A stretch of DNA of 64,000 nt from an uncultured Bacteroidota bacterium (GTDB lineage Bacteria; Bacteroidota; Bacteroidia; AKYH767-A; 2013-40CM-41-45), in contig CALMQM010000103.1 in assembly GCA_937871435.1 (NCBI GenBank), positions 124,813 through 188,812 on the forward strand. Reading direction: 5' to 3'. Both the position numbers and the translations under genes were made by a program. Shown one piece after another: positions 18,912-27,481 of this stretch; position 1 is the stretch's first letter; each line of letters starts with the position of its first letter. A model generated the notes under the pieces. That model was not told the DNA's origin. It saw only the letters and a program-made list of their open reading frames with translations, and did no database searches.

Positions 18912-19727
18912 ATGAAACTATTGAAACACTATCTCCTGCTGGCAACAGCCCTGATTACAGGTGTAAGCAGTTACGCCCTCAATCCTTCCAAGGAATACAA
19001 GACCAAACCGGAAAAGTATGGAATGACATACAAAGAAGAAAAGGTAGCCACCAAGGATGGGGCGACATTAAATGCCTGGTTTTTTGATTCTCCGAAAAAG
19101 ACATCCAACTGGATGGTCATTAGTGGAAGTGGAGACGGAAATATGGCAGACAACATTGAAATTGCCGGACAGTTTCTTTCCGCCGGATGGAATGTTGCTT
19201 TGTATGATTACCGCGGTTATGGTTCAAGCAGTGAGTTTGCGATTGATGCGGATACTTACATCTATCCACAGTTTTTGAATGATTTGAATGCTATGCTGGA
19301 TTATCTCAGAAAGTCAAGAGCCATCATGAAATTTGATTTGTACGGTCAGAATATCGGTGCTGGTATTTCTCTTGGTGTTGGCGCAAACCGTCCGGAAACC
19401 AGAAAAATTATTGCTGATGGTCCATGGACAGGACTTGAAATCATGAAGAAAAAATTCAAAGAGAAAAAATCAAAGGATCTGATTATTCCATTTGGTTTTG
19501 ACAAGAATTATGAACCGATGTATGCTTGCGACCGCACACGCACGAGTTTAAAAGGTGTGATGCTCATCGTTTCTCCTCAGGATGAAATGTTGAATCCGAA
19601 CGATATGAAGTTACTCAAATGTGTGTCTCAGACCTATGTGGTGAACGCCAGTCCATCGAATGCTGAAAATTTCAACACAGACAAGAACGCGTATTTTGAA
19701 AGAGTGAATAAATTCCTGAATCAATAA
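18912..19727 (+). CDS. Alpha/beta-hydrolase-fold protein lacking the nucleophile serine
   Basis: A 271-residue exported protein with an alpha/beta-hydrolase fold. The start is placed at the ATG at 18912, which opens a signal peptide (KLLKHYLLLATALITGVSSYA); the open frame upstream to 18720 does not look coding. Fold marks: WMVISGSGDGN (oxyanion-type HG loop position), WNVALYDYRGYGSS (conserved DYRGxGxS), and LMLIVSPQDEML for the acid strand (D near residue 222). The nucleophile elbow, normally GxSxG, reads G145-Q-N147-I-G149, so the catalytic Ser is Asn. Either the protein is not an esterase or it has a non-enzymatic role. It is monocistronic, ends at a bidirectional terminator, and is probably periplasmic. 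Confidence 0.75.
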   Translation: MKLLKHYLLLATALITGVSSYALNPSKEYKTKPEKYGMTYKEEKVATKDGATLNAWFFDSPKKTSNWMVISGSGDGNMADNIEIAGQFLSAGWNVALYDYRGYGSSSEFAIDADTYIYPQFLNDLNAMLDYLRKSRAIMKFDLYGQNIGAGISLGVGANRPETRKIIADGPWTGLEIMKKKFKEKKSKDLIIPFGFDKNYEPMYACDRTRTSLKGVMLIVSPQDEMLNPNDMKLLKCVSQTYVVNASPSNAENFNTDKNAYFERVNKFLNQ

Positions 19728-19814
19728 TCCGGATATTCAATTTGAGATAAACTTTCAAAATCAACTAAGAAAATTTTCTGCCGGATAGAATTCCTGATCA
19801 AAATTTTCCACAAT

Positions 19815-19852
19815 AAAAAAAGGTTTGCAGAAATATCTGCAAACCTTTTTTT
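19815..19852. terminator. Bidirectional terminator
   Basis: Arms AGGTTTGCAGA (19821-19831) and TCTGCAAACCT (19836-19846) with a four-base loop, flanked by six A on the left and six T on the right, so it works in both directions. It lies between the hydrolase gene (+) and the convergent NifU-domain gene (-). Confidence 0.9.
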
Positions 19853-19866
19853 ATGGAAATTTTTAT

Positions 19867-20127
19867 TTATGCCATTGACTCTTCGTCCTCCCGTATTGCT
19901 CTCACCTCGCGTATTTCAGGTACACTTCTTAAGATTGCCTGTTCAATTCCGGCTTTGAGTGTCATTGCACTCATACTGCAAGAACTGCATGCACCGTGAA
20001 AACGCAATCGGACAACCATATCGTCGGTGATATCAACAAGAGACACGTTGCCATTATCAGCTTCGAGATAAGGGCGAAGTTGGTTCAAAGCTGATTCAAC
20101 GCGGGAAAGAAGAGATTGATCTTGCAT
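19867..20127 (-). CDS. NifU C-terminal domain Fe-S scaffold protein
   Basis: A small (86-residue) NifU_C/Nfu-type protein that carries an Fe-S cluster between the two cysteines of CSSC (motif FHGACSSCSMSAMTLKAGIEQAIL) and hands it to apo-proteins in the cytoplasm. The start MQDQSLLSRVESAL at 20127 gives the compact domain; an ATG eight codons upstream (20151) is also open. It follows the Mrp-type gene on the same strand by about 60 bases, a classic pairing of Fe-S assembly factors, and likely shares its transcript. It ends at the bidirectional terminator. Confidence 0.88.
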   Translation of the reverse strand: MQDQSLLSRVESALNQLRPYLEADNGNVSLVDITDDMVVRLRFHGACSSCSMSAMTLKAGIEQAILRSVPEIREVRAIREDEESMA

Positions 20128-20187
20128 TTTATAATGATTGAATAAATTCACTCCAGTGAACAGTAATTTTGATTTTCACAATGATGA

Positions 20188-21291
20188 TCAATAAGCGGTA
20201 GCGGAAACTCTTTGGGTAGGAGCTTTTTCAGCATTCCGGATTGCAACCTGTCGCACGATATTATCCACAACTTCATCGAAAGCACCGGACACAGGTGAAT
20301 GGTCATCAAGGGCAATCGGAATACCTGTATCTCCGCCTTCGCGAACACTTTGTACAAGAGGAATTTCACCCAGGAATGGCACGGACAATTGAGCAGCCAT
20401 ATTTTTCGCGCCTTCTTTGCCAAAGATGTAGTATTTATTTTGGGGAAGTTCTGCCGGGGTGAAGTAAGACATATTTTCAATCAAGCCGAGAACAGGAACA
20501 TTGATCTGTGGCATCTGAAACATACTGATTCCTTTGCGTGCATCTGCAAGTGCCACATGTTGCGGGGTGCTTACAATGACAGCTCCGGTAAGTGGTACTG
20601 CAGAAACGAGAGTGAGATGAATATCACCTGTTCCGGGAGGCAAATCAATGAGCATATAATCCAATGCTCCCCATTCAGCATCACTGACCAATTGATTCAG
20701 TGCTTTGGAAGCCATAGGGCCGCGCCAGGGAATGGCCTGATTCGGATCGACAAGCATCCCAATTGATAAAACTTTTACTCCGTATTTTTCCAATGGAACC
20801 ATGTAGGTCTTTCCGTCCTTTTCATTCACAAATAATTTTTCGTGTTCAAGTCCGAACATAATATGTTGCGAAGGACCGTAAATGTCGGCATCGATCAATC
20901 CTACGCGTGCTCCTTTCCTGGCCAGTGCCACTGCCAGGTTTGCGGCAACTGTTGATTTACCAACTCCACCTTTACCTGAAGCTACAGCGATAATGTTCTG
21001 AACATCCGGAAGGACAGGCTGATTTGATCCGCGCATGCTGGACGTTCTGGAAGTCATATTCACAGTTACATTTGCTTTCTCGTCGACAAAATGAACAATT
21101 GCGTTGACGCAAGCATTCCGGATCAGATCTTTTAAAGGGCAGGCAGGAGTGGTGAGTACAACTGTAAAGCTCACGTTCAAACCATCAATGGCAATATCTT
21201 CCACCATCTTCAATGTGATGAGATCTTTTTTTAGATCCGGTTCAATCACATTACGCAATGCATCGGTAACTTGGTCTATTGTAATAGGCAT
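20188..21291 (-). CDS. mrp: Mrp/NBP35-type Fe-S carrier ATPase
   Basis: A 367-residue P-loop ATPase that carries and transfers Fe-S clusters. An N-terminal DUF59/MIP18 domain (residues about 1-85, with TTPACPLKDLI) is followed by a ParA/MinD-type domain: Walker A ASGKGGVGKSTVAANLAVAL, DADIYGPSQ, and YMLIDLPPGTGD. In many Mrp/ApbC proteins a CxxC near the C-terminus binds the cluster; here the equivalent stretch is ENMSYFTPAELPQNKYYIFG, without cysteines, a form I recall from other Bacteroidota. The ATG at 21291 (MPITIDQVTDAL) is preferred over an in-frame TTG at 21312, because that TTG overlaps a -7 promoter box. It is the first gene of a pair with NifU-C. Confidence 0.92.
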   Translation of the reverse strand: MPITIDQVTDALRNVIEPDLKKDLITLKMVEDIAIDGLNVSFTVVLTTPACPLKDLIRNACVNAIVHFVDEKANVTVNMTSRTSSMRGSNQPVLPDVQNIIAVASGKGGVGKSTVAANLAVALARKGARVGLIDADIYGPSQHIMFGLEHEKLFVNEKDGKTYMVPLEKYGVKVLSIGMLVDPNQAIPWRGPMASKALNQLVSDAEWGALDYMLIDLPPGTGDIHLTLVSAVPLTGAVIVSTPQHVALADARKGISMFQMPQINVPVLGLIENMSYFTPAELPQNKYYIFGKEGAKNMAAQLSVPFLGEIPLVQSVREGGDTGIPIALDDHSPVSGAFDEVVDNIVRQVAIRNAEKAPTQRVSATAY

Positions 21292-21309
21292 AGGGTAAAT
21301 TCTTACCTG

Positions 21310-21317
21310 CAAAGGTA
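21310..21317 (-). promoter_or_regulatory. Candidate -7 box of the mrp-nifU pair
   Basis: Minus-strand TACCTTTG matches TAnnTTTG and lies just upstream of the mrp ATG at 21291, predicting a leader of only about 12 bases. It overlaps the in-frame TTG at 21312. Confidence 0.5.
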
Positions 21318-21372
21318 CAAAGAAGCAAGGGATTCGCGAGGATTTTGGAGCTTTTGAGGCTGGCAGAATTGC

Positions 21373-21726
21373 CTATTCGAGCCTTAATTCGACGGCAGGA
21401 TCCCAAAAAAGACGAGAAAAAGCTACCACCTGATCATTTTTGATTTTAACCCCTTCTTTTTCCAATAATTCTTTCATCCGAGTAGGTGTACCAAAATGGT
21501 GTTTGCCGGTCAACACTCCCACTCTGTTCACCACACGATGGGCAGGTACTTTTGGCTTCACCACATGGGCATTGTTCATAGCCCAGCCGACCATTCTTGA
21601 GGAGCGGGTGGATCCGAGATATTTAGCGATAGCTCCGTAAGAAGTCACACGCCCTTTCGGAATGAGCCGTACAACCGCGTAGACCTGATCGAAAAAGGAT
21701 TCGAGGGTTGGTTTTTGATTGGCCAT
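21373..21726 (-). CDS. Alkyltransferase-like (ATL) DNA-binding protein
   Basis: A 117-residue protein of the MGMT C-terminal DNA-binding fold: FFDQVYAVVRLIPKGRVTSYGAIAKYLGSTRSSRMVGWAMNNAH is the helix-turn-helix with the arginine-finger region. The catalytic PCHRV of true methyltransferases reads PAHRVV, with Ala62 in place of cysteine, so it cannot accept an alkyl group. ATL proteins bind O6-alkylguanine and route it to nucleotide excision repair. A true methyltransferase with an intact PCHRV is encoded at 30277-30774. It is 33 bases downstream of trmB on the same strand, possibly co-transcribed. Confidence 0.9.
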   Translation of the reverse strand: MANQKPTLESFFDQVYAVVRLIPKGRVTSYGAIAKYLGSTRSSRMVGWAMNNAHVVKPKVPAHRVVNRVGVLTGKHHFGTPTRMKELLEKEGVKIKNDQVVAFSRLFWDPAVELRLE

Positions 21727-21759
21727 GAATCAGATGAAAATTGAGAACAAGAATGGAAT

Positions 21760-22422
21760 TTACAAGGAGAATTTAAGATAACAAATATTCAGTCCTTCTT
21801 TGAGCCAGATTTTTTCGTAGGTGGTTTTGATGGAAAGGACATCGTCCGCGTATTCGCTTTGATACAAATGATCGGTCTGAACTTCGATTTTTAAATTTTG
21901 TTCACGGATCACATCGAGTGTGAAGTCGTAGAGAAAGCGGCTGTCGGTTTTGAGGTTGACAAATCTTCCGGGTTTCAGAAATTGTCTGTACAAAGAAAGG
22001 AATCGTGGCGAGGTAAGTCTTTTGTGATCGTGACTTTCACGAAGATGCGGATCAGGAAATGTGATCCAGATTTCGTCGATTTCATCGGGGCCAAAGAAGG
22101 ATGCAATATTTTCTATCTGAATACGGAGAAACCCGACATGTTTCATGTTGTTCTCCAGAGCGGTTTTTGCACCGCGCCACAAACGTGCACCTTTCCAATC
22201 TATTCCGATAAAATTTTTCTCCGGAAATTTCTCAGCAAGATTTACCGTATACTCTCCTCTTCCACAACCCAACTCGAGCACAATGGGTGCGGAGTTATGA
22301 AAAAAATCCTCATGCCATTTTCCTTTCAGGACATGGTCAGGCGAAGGATATGTTATGTACGGCTGGACGAGGTTTTGGAAAGTAGCATTTTCCGCAAATC
22401 GTTTTAATTTATTCTTGCCCAT
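21760..22422 (-). CDS. trmB: tRNA (guanine-46-N7) methyltransferase
   Basis: A 220-residue SAM-dependent enzyme that forms m7G46 in the variable loop of tRNA. The SAM-binding motif VLELGCGRGEYTVNLAEKFPEKNFIGIDWKG region (residues about 50-78) and the substrate motif ITFPDPHLRESHDHKRL (the family's PDPWxKxRHxKRR, here with HLRES) are present. Length is normal. It stands upstream of the ATL gene on the minus strand. Confidence 0.95.
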   Translation of the reverse strand: MGKNKLKRFAENATFQNLVQPYITYPSPDHVLKGKWHEDFFHNSAPIVLELGCGRGEYTVNLAEKFPEKNFIGIDWKGARLWRGAKTALENNMKHVGFLRIQIENIASFFGPDEIDEIWITFPDPHLRESHDHKRLTSPRFLSLYRQFLKPGRFVNLKTDSRFLYDFTLDVIREQNLKIEVQTDHLYQSEYADDVLSIKTTYEKIWLKEGLNICYLKFSL

Positions 22423-22463
22423 ACTTCTTCCAAGCAGCAGGTGATAATTCTCCCTACAAAAAT

Positions 22464-24116
22464 TTATCTGACTATTTGAAGTGGAAATGTTTTTTGTCCC
22501 TGATCATCCGTTAGCTGGACGAAATAAAATCCTTCCGGAAGATTCGCAACATTGTATTGAGAAACCTGATTATTCTGTTGCCATAGTTTTACACACTGTC
22601 CGGTAGCAGAAAATAATTTGATTTCCGCGGATTTAGCAAAGGGCAATTTAAGAGTAAAGGAATTTTGCACCGGATTCGGGAAGATAGAAATTCCGGAAGC
22701 CTGAATATTTTTCATACCCACTCCCAGGAAACCATCCACTGAAATATTTTGAACGTAAATATCGGTAGAAACTCCGCTGCGGGTATCCTGCCATGCAAGA
22801 ACAACCTGATTGTTCTTTTCTTCCGTTAGAGTAGCATTGCTTTTAATACTGGTAATACTTGAAACAGGGAGCAAAGGAGTTGACCAAACAAGATTTCCGC
22901 TTGTGTCAATCAATGCAGCAAAGTAAGTACTCGGTTGTGTGACTAAATCTTCCGCACAGGTAATGATAAATCCGCGGTGCGTGCGAACAGCATTCAATTG
23001 TGAAAAAGAATTCGATGTAGAAGCAAGAAGTGCTCCATTACTTCCGAATAAAAGATTGCCATTGACATCGATCTTCTGTGCATATAACTCTGTAGATGTG
23101 GTGTAGAATGCATAAATGTTTCCTGCATCATCCTGCGCGGAGGCGATATTTCCCAAAGCAAGTGACCCGGCAACAGCGACAACATTTTGTCCGTTAGCGG
23201 CGAGTAGGGAATTTCCACCCGCATCAATATGCTGAACAAATCCGTCAAGGTAAAAACTTCCGCCGTGTGAATCCATCCATGAAACGATGCAGCCTTCATT
23301 TCCATCAGCGCTTGCATTCATGGTGAGAAAATTCGGTACCGCTCCTGCAGATTGAAAATCGATATTGGAAGCCCAGAGAGTTTGTCCACTCAGACCAAAT
23401 TTATTAATCGACAAAGCTGTCTGAGAAGCATTGAAGGAAGCGTTCGCTCTTTTAAAGACCAGGTAAAAACTGGTATCATTACACAAAGCCAATCTGGGTA
23501 CACTGTAAAAGTGCATCGCGCTGCCGGTATGATCGTAATGTAAAAACGCATTCAGGCCCCACATTCTGGTACCGTCACGGGAAATTCTTTGCAAATAGAT
23601 ACCTGTAGAATCTTCACTTTGCCAGCCGATGATTGTGGTTGAATCCGGCATGGGTAAAATTTGCGGGGCTGCGTCAAAGGCTGCTCCGAAAGACAATTGC
23701 AAACCACTGTTTCCCCAAACAAGGTTGCTGTCAGGGGAAATACGTGAGGCAAAAATATCGGCATTCCCTGTTCGTGAATCCTCCCAGGCAACGATAGCAT
23801 GATTGGTTGGATCTATTGCAGTAGCATAAAAGGTGGTGTAAGTTTGTGTGTGATCGTCATCGCTGACCAGCTTACCGCTGCTTCCCCATTGAGCATATCC
23901 CTGTGCATCTACTTTTTGCATGTACACACTGTATCCGCCACCGTTTGGCAAGCGGTAACTGATATAAGTATTTCCCGAACTGTCAGCAACAGCGATTGGA
24001 TCGACGCATTCCTGTCCCTGAGCGGCAAGTGTGTTGATCATCGGATCATTGACCCATTGTGCGTTAGAGATTTGCACGATGCTAAGCAGAAAAATTAGAG
24101 TAGAGATTCTTTTCAT
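22464..24116 (-). CDS. T9SS-secreted repeat protein, probable beta-propeller
   Basis: A 550-residue secreted protein. Residues 1-19 are a signal peptide (KRISTLIFLLSIVQISNAQ). The body has repeated blocks such as VDAQGYAQWGSSGKLV, RISPDSNLVWGNSGLQL, QKIDVNGNLLFGSNGALL and VAWQDTRSGVSTDIYVQ, which suggest a six- or seven-bladed beta-propeller. The last ~75 residues from GISIFPNPVQNSF to PLQIVR form a T9SS type A sorting domain. No enzyme motif is seen. It is alone, with a divergent glycosyltransferase gene 160 bases upstream. Confidence 0.83.
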   Translation of the reverse strand: MKRISTLIFLLSIVQISNAQWVNDPMINTLAAQGQECVDPIAVADSSGNTYISYRLPNGGGYSVYMQKVDAQGYAQWGSSGKLVSDDDHTQTYTTFYATAIDPTNHAIVAWEDSRTGNADIFASRISPDSNLVWGNSGLQLSFGAAFDAAPQILPMPDSTTIIGWQSEDSTGIYLQRISRDGTRMWGLNAFLHYDHTGSAMHFYSVPRLALCNDTSFYLVFKRANASFNASQTALSINKFGLSGQTLWASNIDFQSAGAVPNFLTMNASADGNEGCIVSWMDSHGGSFYLDGFVQHIDAGGNSLLAANGQNVVAVAGSLALGNIASAQDDAGNIYAFYTTSTELYAQKIDVNGNLLFGSNGALLASTSNSFSQLNAVRTHRGFIITCAEDLVTQPSTYFAALIDTSGNLVWSTPLLPVSSITSIKSNATLTEEKNNQVVLAWQDTRSGVSTDIYVQNISVDGFLGVGMKNIQASGISIFPNPVQNSFTLKLPFAKSAEIKLFSATGQCVKLWQQNNQVSQYNVANLPEGFYFVQLTDDQGQKTFPLQIVR

Positions 24117-24278
24117 GACTCGATATTTGGAGCACGAAATGTACGTCTTTTCACGGACTTGAAACAGGATTCCCGAGGAAGAATTTCCCGGAAAACAAAT
24201 TCTGAATCCATGGTTCTTTCATTGACAATGCATAAATGAAATTGGCAAAATAAATTTTCCAGTACCTTTAGATTCTAA

Positions 24279-25274
24279 ATGCAGGAACAAAAGCGGATTT
24301 TAGTAGCAGTATTAGACTGGGGCCTGGGGCACGCTACACGCTGTGTTCCATTAATAAAAAAACTCATACAGGAAGGACACATTGTTGTGGTGGCGGCTGG
24401 TGGCAAAGCGGCGGATTTTTTAAAAATTGAATTTCCCGATTTAGAGATAATTCCTTTAAGAGGATATGGAATTCGTTACTCTACCCTATTGCCCATGTCA
24501 TTGATGATGCTTTTACAATCACCTAAAATTCTATTTCATATCGTTCGTGAACATTTTTGGCTTAAAAAAATTATTCAAAAACACCGGGTCAACTCTGTCA
24601 TTTCAGACAATTGTTATGGTTTATGGAACAACCGGATTGAGAGTATTTTTATTACTCATCAGTTTATGATAAAATGTCCGGAAGGAATGAAATGGCTGGA
24701 ACCTGCTTTGCATTCAATCGTAAAGTGGTTTGTTTCACGGTATGATGAATGCTGGATTCCGGATGTCGCAGGTGAAAATAATCTGAGCGGGGATTTGTCT
24801 CATAAATTTCCACTGCCTGAAAACGCCAGATTTATAGGTAATTTATCGCGATTCGGATTTGAAGAAAATAAATTATTTGAAAAATCAGTTTACGATGTGT
24901 GTGCCATAATCAGCGGGCCGGAACCGCATCGTACAAGATTTGAAAAAAAGTGCCTGGAAGTTTTAAAGAAACAATCAGGAAAATCAATTTTGATTCTTGG
25001 CAAACCGGGAAATATATCCGTGAGTGAATCCCGGGAAAATATTCGGATTGCATCGCATCTGAATACAGCTGAGATGCAGTACGTTTTATTGAATGCAAAA
25101 CATATCATTTGCAGATCCGGTTACTCCGGAATAATGGATTTAAGGAAACTACAAAAAGGAGCTTACCTCGTCCCTACTCCCGGGCAAACTGAACAGGAAT
25201 ATCTCGCTGGTTACCTTGACGGCAAATTTGGTTTTAAAATGGTAAAGGAATTAGAAGAGATCAACCTGGAATAA
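24279..25274 (+). CDS. Glycosyltransferase, UDP-sugar GT28-like
   Basis: A 331-residue GT-B fold protein. The N-terminus reads RILVAVLDWGLGHATRCVPLIKKLIQEGH, the LDWGLGHATR motif of MGDG/MurG-type GT28 enzymes and their relatives; the C-terminal donor-binding part has IISGPEPHRTRFE, ILGKPG and HIICRSGYSGIMDLRKLQKGAYLVPTPGQTEQEYLA, a clear UDP-sugar-binding pattern. Cytoplasmic or membrane-peripheral; acceptor unknown. TACCTTTA at 24263-24270 with TTG at 24242-24244 (18-base spacing) is a weak promoter, and would leave an almost leaderless transcript. It is divergent from the T9SS protein and convergent with the lipoprotein gene. Confidence 0.85.
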   Translation: MQEQKRILVAVLDWGLGHATRCVPLIKKLIQEGHIVVVAAGGKAADFLKIEFPDLEIIPLRGYGIRYSTLLPMSLMMLLQSPKILFHIVREHFWLKKIIQKHRVNSVISDNCYGLWNNRIESIFITHQFMIKCPEGMKWLEPALHSIVKWFVSRYDECWIPDVAGENNLSGDLSHKFPLPENARFIGNLSRFGFEENKLFEKSVYDVCAIISGPEPHRTRFEKKCLEVLKKQSGKSILILGKPGNISVSESRENIRIASHLNTAEMQYVLLNAKHIICRSGYSGIMDLRKLQKGAYLVPTPGQTEQEYLAGYLDGKFGFKMVKELEEINLE

Positions 25275-25303
25275 AAAATTCCTGATTCTTGTTTGAATAA
25301 AAA

Positions 25304-25813
25304 TCAACGAGTATTGAAAATGTATTCAGGAGTGGTGATCGTATTGCTTTGGTGTAATGCACGATCATAGATAAAGATATCGTACTTCATTGTATCGTTC
25401 ACCAAAGCGAGCGGAAGGTTGAGTTCACGAAGTATATCTCCTTTTAGCGCTTTGTTCTTGCCATCCGGTGTGAGGTATGGAATCCTGGAGCTTACAGGAG
25501 TATCAAGTGAATTCCACACACCATTTTGCTTGATGAACATTTTCACAATAAAATTATTGTAGTACGGACTGGTTGGATCATCGAAGATTGGATCATTCTC
25601 ACCAGACTCTTTGCTTTTGTAACCGATATCTCCATCTCCATCAGTAAAAGAAATTGTTACATACAGATACTCATCAAATCCCTGTTGATCCTTGGTCGTA
25701 TACGCGCTCTTATATTGGATTGCCGGAATAATCGGATATTCCTCAGGTTTCTTGCAGGAGTGGGTCACAATTCCTGCAAATACCAACAAAGCAAAAATGC
25801 GTAAGTACTTCAT
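25304..25813 (-). CDS. Conserved Bacteroidota lipoprotein of unknown function
   Basis: A 169-residue predicted lipoprotein. The start is set at the ATG at 25813 (MKYLRIFALLVFAGIVTHSC), giving a signal with a cysteine at residue 20; the open frame upstream to 25870 has no such feature. After KKPEEYP the sequence is beta-rich, with a calcium-like phrase FTDGDGDIGYK near residue 60. No domain is recognised. It is convergent with the glycosyltransferase and divergent from the gamma-carbonic anhydrase. Its function cannot be given. Confidence 0.7.
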   Translation of the reverse strand: MKYLRIFALLVFAGIVTHSCKKPEEYPIIPAIQYKSAYTTKDQQGFDEYLYVTISFTDGDGDIGYKSKESGENDPIFDDPTSPYYNNFIVKMFIKQNGVWNSLDTPVSSRIPYLTPDGKNKALKGDILRELNLPLALVNDTMKYDIFIYDRALHQSNTITTPEYIFNTR

Positions 25814-25875
25814 GGTTACAATTGAAAGGCTAAATTTACAAAATATTTGAACGAAATTTTCATCAAGCAAATTTT

Positions 25876-26385
25876 ATGGCACTTCTGTTACCGGTCAAAG
25901 GGATTCATCCGAAAATTGGAGAAAACTGTTTTTTAGCACCAAACGCAACCATTTTAGGTGATGTGATTATGGGAGAAGGATGCAGTGTTTGGTTCAATGC
26001 TGTGGTTCGTGGCGACGTCCATTCCATTCGTATTGGGAACAAGGTGAATATTCAGGATGGAGCGGTCGTTCACTGCACGTATCAGAAAGCGGGAACAGTG
26101 ATTGGAAACAATTGCAATATCGGACACAATGCCCTTGTGCATGGATGTACTTTGGAAGACAATGTATTGATCGGAATGGGCGCCATTGTGATGGATCATG
26201 CTGTTGTTGAATCCTTCAGTATTGTAGCAGCCGGAGCAGTCGTCCTTGAAAAAACCCGTGTTGAATCCGGTTTTATTTATGCCGGATCACCCGCCAAAAA
26301 AATCAAAGCCATTTCCGCAGAGCAAAGAAAACTGCTCGAAGAGCTTGCAGGAAGATATGAGATGTATGCGGGGTGGTTGATGTAG
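25876..26385 (+). CDS. Gamma-carbonic anhydrase-like hexapeptide-repeat protein
   Basis: A 169-residue left-handed beta-helix protein of the gamma-CA/PaaY/YrdA group. Hexapeptide turns run from residue 15 to about 145 (IGENCFLAPNATILGDVIMGEGCSVWFNAVVRGDVHSIRIG ...). The three zinc-binding histidines are in place: H66 (VVHCTY), H84 and H89 (GHNALVHG). It would form a trimer with metal sites between subunits and may hydrate CO2, though many family members lack activity. Length is normal. Its stop codon overlaps the first base of the heptamer array at 26385. Confidence 0.9.
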   Translation: MALLLPVKGIHPKIGENCFLAPNATILGDVIMGEGCSVWFNAVVRGDVHSIRIGNKVNIQDGAVVHCTYQKAGTVIGNNCNIGHNALVHGCTLEDNVLIGMGAIVMDHAVVESFSIVAAGAVVLEKTRVESGFIYAGSPAKKIKAISAEQRKLLEELAGRYEMYAGWLM

Positions 26386-26440
26386 GTTGATGGTTGATGG
26401 TTGGTGGTTGATGGTTGGTGGTTGGTGGTTGGTGGTTGGG
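26385..26440. repeat. Heptamer tandem array (GGTTGRT/GGTTGGT)x8
   Basis: Eight contiguous 7-base units: GGTTGAT, GGTTGAT, GGTTGGT, GGTTGAT, then three GGTTGGT and GGTTGGG. The array begins on the last base of the carbonic anhydrase stop codon. Confidence 0.95.
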
Positions 26441-26483
26441 TGACTGAATTTCTAATTTCACATTTTACAATCACTCTTCAGTA

Positions 26484-27317
26484 TTACATCCAAATTTCCT
26501 TTTTCTCAAGATGGATTTTGTTTTTGAAAAAGAAGCGGGTGCTTTCTTCGAAGGATTTGGTGAAATCAGAGACGTAGAAATGATGTATTGGTTTTCTTTT
26601 TGGAGAAAGGAGTTTTTCCTTTTTCAGAATGGTTTTGACTGCTTCGGCAACCACACCTGCTGAATCAACAATATCCACACCCTTCTTGTAATACTCCTCC
26701 ACTTCTTTTTTAATCAAAGGATAATGAGTACAGGCCAGAATGAGCGAATCAATTTTTGAAAGTTTTCGGCTATCCAGGTAAGAAGCGATAACAGTCCGGC
26801 TGATTTTGTTGTTGAAAAAACCTTCTTCAATCATAGGGGCAAGCAATGGTGTAGCTAAAGAAGCAACTTGTGTTTGCTTATTCTTTGCATGAATTTTTTT
26901 CGCGTAAATATCACTCTTGATAGTACCCTTAGTTCCGATAACACCAATTTTATGATGCGCATTACCATGCGTAACATGTTCCACCACTGGATCAATCACA
27001 TTGATTACAGGAACCGCTCCACCGACAAAATCTTTCACTGTTTCGTAAGCCAAAGCAGAAGCGGTATTGCATGCGATCACAATCATTTTACAATTCTCTT
27101 TGAGAAGAAATTGTGAAATTCTGATAGCATAATATTTAATTGAATCCGGCGACTTATCACCGTATGGCAGATGGGCTGTATCTCCAAAATAGATGAGCGA
27201 TTCATTCGGCAACACTTCCTGAATTGCATTTGCAACAGTCAGTCCGCCAATTCCCGAATCAAAAACACCAATGGGGCGGGTTGCCGGTGAAAGAACTTGT
27301 TTTTTCCTGGTAGTCAT
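26484..27317 (-). CDS. murI: Glutamate racemase
   Basis: Makes D-glutamate for peptidoglycan. In the 277-residue form the catalytic cysteines lie in VIACNTASA and LACTHYPL, and the substrate loop is GVFDSGIGGLTVA near residue 17. The start chosen is the ATG at 27317 (MTTRKKQVLSPATRPIG); an upstream extension to 27383 exists but passes through a candidate -7 box at 27325-27332. Length and motifs fit the family. It stands alone on the minus strand between the carbonic anhydrase and DUF5916 genes. Confidence 0.95.
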   Translation of the reverse strand: MTTRKKQVLSPATRPIGVFDSGIGGLTVANAIQEVLPNESLIYFGDTAHLPYGDKSPDSIKYYAIRISQFLLKENCKMIVIACNTASALAYETVKDFVGGAVPVINVIDPVVEHVTHGNAHHKIGVIGTKGTIKSDIYAKKIHAKNKQTQVASLATPLLAPMIEEGFFNNKISRTVIASYLDSRKLSKIDSLILACTHYPLIKKEVEEYYKKGVDIVDSAGVVAEAVKTILKKEKLLSPKRKPIHHFYVSDFTKSFEESTRFFFKNKIHLEKKEIWM

Positions 27318-27324
27318 AGGTTCA

Positions 27325-27332
27325 CAAAAGTA
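27325..27332 (-). promoter_or_regulatory. Candidate -7 box of murI
   Basis: Minus-strand TACTTTTG matches TAnnTTTG, 7 bases before the chosen ATG, so the transcript would be nearly leaderless. Confidence 0.4.
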
Positions 27333-27445
27333 AAACTCCTGTGTGAACTTTAAACGGTCGACCTTAAATTTTATTATGATCAAAATTGCATAACAGCAAT
27401 GTCAGACTCAAACAGGTTTTTGAATCTGACTACTCTCATTCAATG

Positions 27446-27472
27446 AAAAAAAACCGGCCAAACCCAACCGGA
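27446..27472 (-). terminator. Terminator after the DUF5916 gene
   Basis: On the minus strand CCGGTT and GGCCGG pair (two G-T pairs) around a six-base loop, followed by eight T, just after the stop of the DUF5916 gene at 27482. Confidence 0.65.
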
Positions 27473-27481
27473 ACGAAGGAA

